Of a stretch of DNA of 64,000 nucleotides, positions 59,448-64,000 are shown piece by piece; positions within the stretch are counted from its first letter, which is position 1; each line of letters opens with the position of its first letter. The DNA is from Pseudomonas sp. FeN3W. GTDB taxonomy: Bacteria; Pseudomonadota; Gammaproteobacteria; Pseudomonadales; Pseudomonadaceae. Location: contig CP136010.1 in assembly GCA_030263805.2 (NCBI GenBank), positions 124,001 through 188,000 on the forward strand, read 5' to 3'. The notes below the pieces were generated by a model. It did not search any database. It saw only the letters and a list, made by a program, of their open reading frames with translations, and was not told the origin of the DNA. The translations under genes and the position numbers were made by a program.

Positions 59448-61343
59448 TTAACGCTCCGCCCCGGCGTCATCCGGCGTGGCCGCAGGCGTGGGAGCGCCGG
59501 CTTTCTCGGCCTTCTTGGTTTCCGCCGGGTCGGCGACGGGCACGGGGGTATCCGGCTTGCGCCACCAGGTCATCAGGCCGATATCCTGTTTGGGAGTTAC
59601 CTCTGGGTGTGCGAGGTGATTCCAGTACGCCACGCGCCAGGTCTTGATGTGCCAGTTCGGCACCACGTAATGACCCCAGAGCAGTACACGATCCAGGGCG
59701 CGAGTGTAGGTGACCAGTTCCTTGCGCGAGTCGGCGCCTATCAGACCTTCTACCAACGTGTCGATTGCCGGATCCTTGAGGCCGATGAAGTTGCGGCTGC
59801 CCGGGTTGTCGGCGCTTACCGAGTGCCAGAACTCGCGCTGCTCGTTGCCGGGCGAGTTGGACTGGCTGAAGCCGCTGACGATCATGTCGTAATCGCGCGA
59901 ACGCAGGCGGTTGATGTACTGCGAGACATCGACCCGGCGAATTTCCAGTTCGATGCCGAGATCGGCCAGGTTGCGCTTGTACGGCAGCAGCACACGTTCG
60001 AACTCGGCCTGTACCAGCAGGAACTCGAGTTTCACCGGTTTGCCGGTAGCATCCAGCATGCGGTCGTTCTCGACCTTCCAACCCGCTTCGGTGAGCAGCC
60101 GGTATGCCTCGCGCTGCTGTTCGCGAATCACGCCATTGCCCTCGGTGCGCGGCAGTTCGAACGGCTTGTCGAATACCTCGTCCGGGACCTTGCCGCGCAG
60201 CGGCTCGAGCACCTTCAACTCGTCGTCATTCGGCAAGCCGGATGACGCCAGCTCGGAATTGTCGAAGTAACTGCGGGTGCGGGTGTAGGCACCGTTGAAC
60301 AGCTGACGATTGGTCCATTCGTAGTCGAACAGCAACCCGAGGGCTTCACGGACGCGACGATCTTCCAGCTGTGGTCGGCGGATATTGAAGATGAAGCCCT
60401 GCATGCCGGTCGGGTTGTGGTTGCGGATTTCATCCTTGATGATGCGGCCATCCCGAACCGCATCGATGTTGTAGGCGGTCGCCCAGTTCTTTGCACTGGT
60501 TTCGAACCAGTAGTCGAAATGTCCGGCCTTGAACGCCTGCAAGGCTACGGTGTTGTCGCGGTAGTAATCGAAGTTGATGTGATCGAAGTTGTAGAAACCG
60601 CGATTCACCGGTAGGTCCTTGCCCCAGTAGTCCTTAACGCGCTCGTAGCGAATCGAGCGTCCGGCCTGGACTTTCTCGACGCGGTACGGGCCGCTGCCCA
60701 GAGGCGGTTCGAGGCTGCCTGAGGTGAAGTCTTTTCCTTCCCACCAGTGCTTCGGCAGCACCGGCAGTTGCCCGAGAATCATCGGCAGCTCGCGATTGCC
60801 GGCATGCTTGAAGTCGAAGCGCACACGCCGCGGGCTTTCCGCCGTCACTTTATCCACATCGGCGTAATAGGCGCGGTATTGCGGAGCACCCTGGTTCATC
60901 AGGGTTTCAAAGGTGAACACCACATCTTCGGCCTCTACCGGCTCGCCGTCATGAAAGCGTGCCTGCGGGCGCAGGTGGAAGCGTACCCAGCTGTTGTTCG
61001 GCCCTTTTTCGATCTTTTCCGCCAGCAGGCCGTAGACGGTGAAGGGTTCGTCCAGGCTGTTGGTGGTGAGGGTGTCGTAGATCAGGCTGATATCGTCAGC
61101 TGCAACGCCCTTGTTGATGAAAGGGTTGAGCGAATCGAAGCTGCCGAAGCCAGCCTGGCGCAGCGTGCCGCCCTTGGGGGCCTCGGGATTGATGTACTCG
61201 AAGTGCTGGAAGCTGGCCGGATACTTGGGCTTCTCGTCATACAGCGTCAGGGCATGGCGGGGAGCGGCCTCGGCCAGGGTAGCCATGCAGAGCAGCCCCA
61301 GCAGGCTGGCGCGAAACAGCGAATGGCGCACGCGATTGTTCAT
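59448..61343 (-). CDS. nppA2: Peptide-type solute-binding protein, second copy (NppA2/YejA)
   Basis: 631 residues from ATG 61343, overlapping the nppA1 stop as ATGA. Signal peptide MNNRVRHSLFRASLLGLLCMATLAEAA. Family-5 binding protein with KGGTLRQAGFGSFDSLNPFINKG, RFHDGEPVEAEDVVFTFETL and VREALGLLFDYEWTNRQLFNGAY. A Pro/Ala/Lys-rich tail of about 35 residues (from about 595) is absent from nppA1. It delivers substrates to NppBCD and may differ from NppA1 in specificity. Confidence 0.92.
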   Translation of the reverse strand: MNNRVRHSLFRASLLGLLCMATLAEAAPRHALTLYDEKPKYPASFQHFEYINPEAPKGGTLRQAGFGSFDSLNPFINKGVAADDISLIYDTLTTNSLDEPFTVYGLLAEKIEKGPNNSWVRFHLRPQARFHDGEPVEAEDVVFTFETLMNQGAPQYRAYYADVDKVTAESPRRVRFDFKHAGNRELPMILGQLPVLPKHWWEGKDFTSGSLEPPLGSGPYRVEKVQAGRSIRYERVKDYWGKDLPVNRGFYNFDHINFDYYRDNTVALQAFKAGHFDYWFETSAKNWATAYNIDAVRDGRIIKDEIRNHNPTGMQGFIFNIRRPQLEDRRVREALGLLFDYEWTNRQLFNGAYTRTRSYFDNSELASSGLPNDDELKVLEPLRGKVPDEVFDKPFELPRTEGNGVIREQQREAYRLLTEAGWKVENDRMLDATGKPVKLEFLLVQAEFERVLLPYKRNLADLGIELEIRRVDVSQYINRLRSRDYDMIVSGFSQSNSPGNEQREFWHSVSADNPGSRNFIGLKDPAIDTLVEGLIGADSRKELVTYTRALDRVLLWGHYVVPNWHIKTWRVAYWNHLAHPEVTPKQDIGLMTWWRKPDTPVPVADPAETKKAEKAGAPTPAATPDDAGAER

Positions 61344-63169
61344 TTGCTCTTCTCCAGGCTCTTCAGCCACCAGGCGCGCAAACCCAGCGTATAGGGCGGC
61401 GTGGTGACGTGGGCGAACCGATTGCGGTACGCCAGGCGGTGGTTACTGATGAACCAGTTCGGAATGGTGTAGTGGTTCCACAGCAGCACGCGGTCGATTG
61501 CGCGGACGGCGGCGACTTGCTCGTCGCGGGTTTGCGCGGCGAGCAGCTTGTCGATCAGGTCGTCGATGATCGGATTGGCGATGCCGGCATAGTTGCGACC
61601 GCCCTTGACGTCGACCTGACTGGAATGAAAGTACAGATACTGTTCGATCCCTGGGCTGAGGCTCTGGGCCAGCGTCATCAGGATCATGTCGTAGTCGTAG
61701 TGATCGAGGCGCTGCTTGTACTGTGCGCTGTCCACGGTACGCAGATTGGCCTGAATGCCGATGCGCGCCAGGTTCTCGACGTAAGGCTGGAGGATGCGCT
61801 CAAGCCGCGGGTTGACCAGCAGGATCTCGAAGCGCAGCGGTTGTCCGGCGCTGTTGAGCAGGCCGGCATCAGAGGCTTTCCAGCCCGCGTCGGCGAGCAG
61901 CTTCAGCGCATGGCGCAGGGTTTCCCGCGGAATACCGCGGCCTTCGGTCTGCGGGAGCTGGAAGGGCTCGGTGAACAGTTCGGGCGGGAGCTGCTTGCGG
62001 TACGGCGAAAGCAACAGCCACTCGCCGCCTTCGGGCTTGCCTGTCGCTGTGAAGTCGCTGTTGGGGTAGTAGCTTTCGCTGCGCCGGTAGGCGTCGTAGA
62101 ACAGGGCGCGATTGGTCCATTCGAAGTCGAACATGAGGCCGAGCGCTTCGCGCACACGCTTGTCGGCGAAGGTCGCGCGGCGTCCGTTCATGAACAGCGC
62201 CTGGGTCTGGGTCGGAATCTGGTGGGGAATTTCTGTACGAACGATGTCGCCGCGCATCACTGCAGGAAACTGATAGCCGTTGGCCCAGTTCTTCGCCTGG
62301 TGCTCGATGAAGAAGTCGAATTCACCGACCTTGAAGGCTTCGAAGGCCACCACGCTATCGCGATAGAACTCGACCGAGACTCGGTTGAAATTGTACTTGC
62401 CCTGATTGACCGGCAGCTTGGCGCCCCACCAGTCTCGCACCCGTTCGAACACCACCTGCCGGCCGGGCTGCACATGGGTGATGCGGTAGGGGCCGCTGCC
62501 CAGCGGGGGTTCGAAGGTGGTCGCACTGAAGTCACGATTCTTCCAGTAGTGCTGCGGCAGTACAGGCAGTTCGCCCAGGCGCATGATCAGCAGCGGATTG
62601 TTCGGTCGCTCGAAGACGAAGCGGATGCGATGTCGGTTGAGGATGTCGACGCGCTTCACCCCCTGCAGGTTGGAGCGGTACTGGGGGTGGCCATCCTTTA
62701 TCAGGGTGCGATAGGAGAAGGCGACGTCGTAGGCGGTAATCGGCTTGCCGTCATGGAAGCGGGCTTCCTGGCGCAGGTTGAAAACAACCCAACTGTAGTT
62801 GTCGCTGTGCTCCACTGATTCGGCAATCAGCCCGTAGCTGGAGGCAGGCTCGTCGCCGGACGGGTCGTAGATACCGGTGCCGACCATCAGTGGTTCGTTC
62901 AGCTCGCTGATGCCGTATTGCAGAAAGCCGGGCGCCGAACTCAGGCTGGTGCCCTTGAAAGTGTAGGGGTTCAGGGTGTCGAACGTCCCGGAGGCCATCA
63001 GTTTGATCTGGCCACCCTTCGGCGCGCGCGGATTCACCCAGTCGAAGTGGGTGAAGTTAGCCGGATACTTAAGGGTGCCGAACTGCGCATAACCATGGCT
63101 TTCGCTGATGGTGGCGAAGGCGGGAAAGCTCAAGGCCAGGCAGGTCAGTAACGGTAGCAGGGCTCGCAT
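61340..63169 (-). CDS. nppA1: Peptide-type solute-binding protein, first copy (NppA1/YejA)
   Basis: 609 residues with signal peptide MRALLPLLTCLALSFPAFA. Family-5 binding fold with KGGQIKLMASGTFDTLNPYTFKG, RFHDGKPITAYDVAFSYRTL and VREALGLMFDFEWTNRALFYDAY, clearly paralogous to NppA2 over the whole length. It is the promoter-proximal gene of the six-gene npp-fabI operon and is divergent from an HDOD gene. Confidence 0.92.
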   Translation of the reverse strand: MRALLPLLTCLALSFPAFATISESHGYAQFGTLKYPANFTHFDWVNPRAPKGGQIKLMASGTFDTLNPYTFKGTSLSSAPGFLQYGISELNEPLMVGTGIYDPSGDEPASSYGLIAESVEHSDNYSWVVFNLRQEARFHDGKPITAYDVAFSYRTLIKDGHPQYRSNLQGVKRVDILNRHRIRFVFERPNNPLLIMRLGELPVLPQHYWKNRDFSATTFEPPLGSGPYRITHVQPGRQVVFERVRDWWGAKLPVNQGKYNFNRVSVEFYRDSVVAFEAFKVGEFDFFIEHQAKNWANGYQFPAVMRGDIVRTEIPHQIPTQTQALFMNGRRATFADKRVREALGLMFDFEWTNRALFYDAYRRSESYYPNSDFTATGKPEGGEWLLLSPYRKQLPPELFTEPFQLPQTEGRGIPRETLRHALKLLADAGWKASDAGLLNSAGQPLRFEILLVNPRLERILQPYVENLARIGIQANLRTVDSAQYKQRLDHYDYDMILMTLAQSLSPGIEQYLYFHSSQVDVKGGRNYAGIANPIIDDLIDKLLAAQTRDEQVAAVRAIDRVLLWNHYTIPNWFISNHRLAYRNRFAHVTTPPYTLGLRAWWLKSLEKSK

Positions 63170-63284
63170 CAGACGGGGAATCCGATCCTTGGCGCTTAGG
63201 GGCTTCTCGGGCCGGTACAGTAACAGCTTGTATGCGCTGGAAAAAGGCCGGGCAACTCGGGCAAACTGCCGGTCATTTCCCGTA
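63170..63284. promoter_or_regulatory. Divergent nppA1/HDOD promoter region
   Basis: 115 bases expected to hold the promoter of the npp operon and of the HDOD gene. No clear promoter hexamers or operators were recognised. Confidence 0.3.
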
Positions 63285-64000
63285 ATGGCATTGTGCAGAG
63301 GTGACCTCTTGGATGTACGTGCCCAGGGTCTTCAGGCCTGGATCGACCGCCTGAATCAATCGGAGCTGCCTGCGCTGGCGTCCGTGGTCAAGGATCTGCA
63401 GCGCCTTGCCGTGCATGAACATGCTTCGGTGCAGCAACTGGCCGATGTGCTGCTTCGCGATGCCTCGCTGACCTCCAAGGTGCTGAGGGTCGGCAACAGC
63501 AGCTATTACAACCCCTCTCAGGAGACCATCAAGACGATTTCTCGGGCCATCGTGATGATCGGCTTCGAGAACGTGCGCCTGATCAGTCTGTCGGTCACGC
63601 TGATCGATAGCCTGCTCGAGCGCGCCCCGAGGGAGCAGTTGCTGGAACTGCTGGCTCGCTCGTTTCACGCCGCGGTACAGGCCCGCAACATCGCGGGCTA
63701 TGTGCTTTCGCGCCACGAGGAAGAAGTATTTATCGCCGCGCTGCTTTACAACGTGGGCGAGCTGGCGTTCTGGGGCTGCGGTGGCGAGCAGGCGGACGAG
63801 CTGGCCCTGCAGCTGACGCAGCCGGGCGTCAAGCCCGACGATGCGGTGCAGAGCGTACTGGGTACCAGCTTCCGACAGCTCAGCCTGGGCCTGGTCAGAA
63901 GCTGGAACCTGGGAGAGTTGACCAGTCTTGCGCACAGCCAGGTGGCCAGCAGCGATCCGGCCGCCCGCGCGGTCGCGTTGGGCGTACAGATCAGCGAAGC
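63285..64000 (+). CDS. HDOD-domain protein, cut by the window edge
   Basis: An open frame runs to the end of the window without a stop (238 codons seen). ATG 63285 gives MALCRGDLLDVRAQGLQAWIDRLNQ; a TTG at 63309 with GGTGA upstream is an equally good start. LPALASVVKDLQRLAVHEHASVQQLADVLLRDASLTSKVLRVGNSSYYNP and TISRAIVMIGFENVRLISLSVTLIDSL are characteristic of HDOD domains, output or regulatory modules related to HD phosphohydrolases but without their metal ligands. Further domains may follow outside the window. Signalling role unknown. Confidence 0.85.
   Translation, partial: MALCRGDLLDVRAQGLQAWIDRLNQSELPALASVVKDLQRLAVHEHASVQQLADVLLRDASLTSKVLRVGNSSYYNPSQETIKTISRAIVMIGFENVRLISLSVTLIDSLLERAPREQLLELLARSFHAAVQARNIAGYVLSRHEEEVFIAALLYNVGELAFWGCGGEQADELALQLTQPGVKPDDAVQSVLGTSFRQLSLGLVRSWNLGELTSLAHSQVASSDPAARAVALGVQISE

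Overview
The window reads as chromosomal DNA of a GC-rich gammaproteobacterium, most likely a Pseudomonas of the stutzeri (Stutzerimonas) type. The basis is protein similarity recalled from family knowledge, plus gene order: positions 3.6-30.5 kb follow the aceA-to-cysG order known from P. aeruginosa, and 54.9-63.2 kb follow its fabI-nppDCBA2A1 order. No rRNA, tRNA, CRISPR array or prophage was recognised. The only mobile element is one IS4-family insertion sequence.

Layout. (1) 0-3.6 kb: a Tat-exported PhoX-type protein, then an intact IS4-like element (2186-3607) inserted inside the aceA terminator. (2) 3.6-30.5 kb: core metabolism and housekeeping. This part holds isocitrate lyase, two uncharacterised envelope/PLD-like proteins, a GNAT enzyme, the ribosomal oxygenase RoxA, PurB, HflD, MnmA and a NUDIX hydrolase. 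It also holds two unrelated NADP isocitrate dehydrogenases (monomeric Idh and dimeric Icd) placed head to head, CspD, the N-degron group clpS-clpA-infA-bpt-aat, trxB, ftsK, lolA, rarA, crcB, serS and cysG. (3) 30.5-54.6 kb: a large locus for PQQ-dependent alcohol oxidation, the counterpart of the exa/erb genes of P. aeruginosa and the ped cluster of P. putida. It carries a calcium-type dehydrogenase (ExaA/PedE), a lanthanide-type dehydrogenase (PedH), a cytochrome c, a MxaJ/XoxJ-like protein, a SoxYZ-like carrier and a zinc hydrolase. It also carries an ABC system of the PedA1A2BC kind, two response regulators, a membrane sensor kinase, a cupredoxin-like protein, a pentapeptide protein and a TonB-dependent receptor. 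An MFS transporter, a DEDD exonuclease and a soluble PAS chemoreceptor sit inside it. (4) 54.6-64 kb: fabI at the 3' end of a peptide-type ABC importer operon (npp/yej), then the start of an HDOD gene cut by the window edge.

How the main locus may work. Alcohols are oxidised in the periplasm by ExaA or PedH and electrons pass to cytochrome c550. In P. putida the PedS2/PedR2 pair switches between the two enzymes according to lanthanide supply. The DNA here supports the same logic. The exaA promoter and the TonB-receptor promoter share an almost superimposable layout: two 13-bp GGGAA-N3-TTCCC palindromes 9 bp apart, then GTCGGC, a 17-bp spacer and an ATAAT-type -10. pedH has one such palindrome, very close to its start codon, where repression is more likely than activation. 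The receptor also has a highly acidic stretch (residues 318-332). This makes it a candidate outer-membrane importer for a lanthanide complex, wired to the enzyme switch. A second motif, TACCAARGKAGKAG, occurs once in each of four intergenic regions of the locus and probably marks another shared regulator. These regulatory proposals are inferences from sequence.
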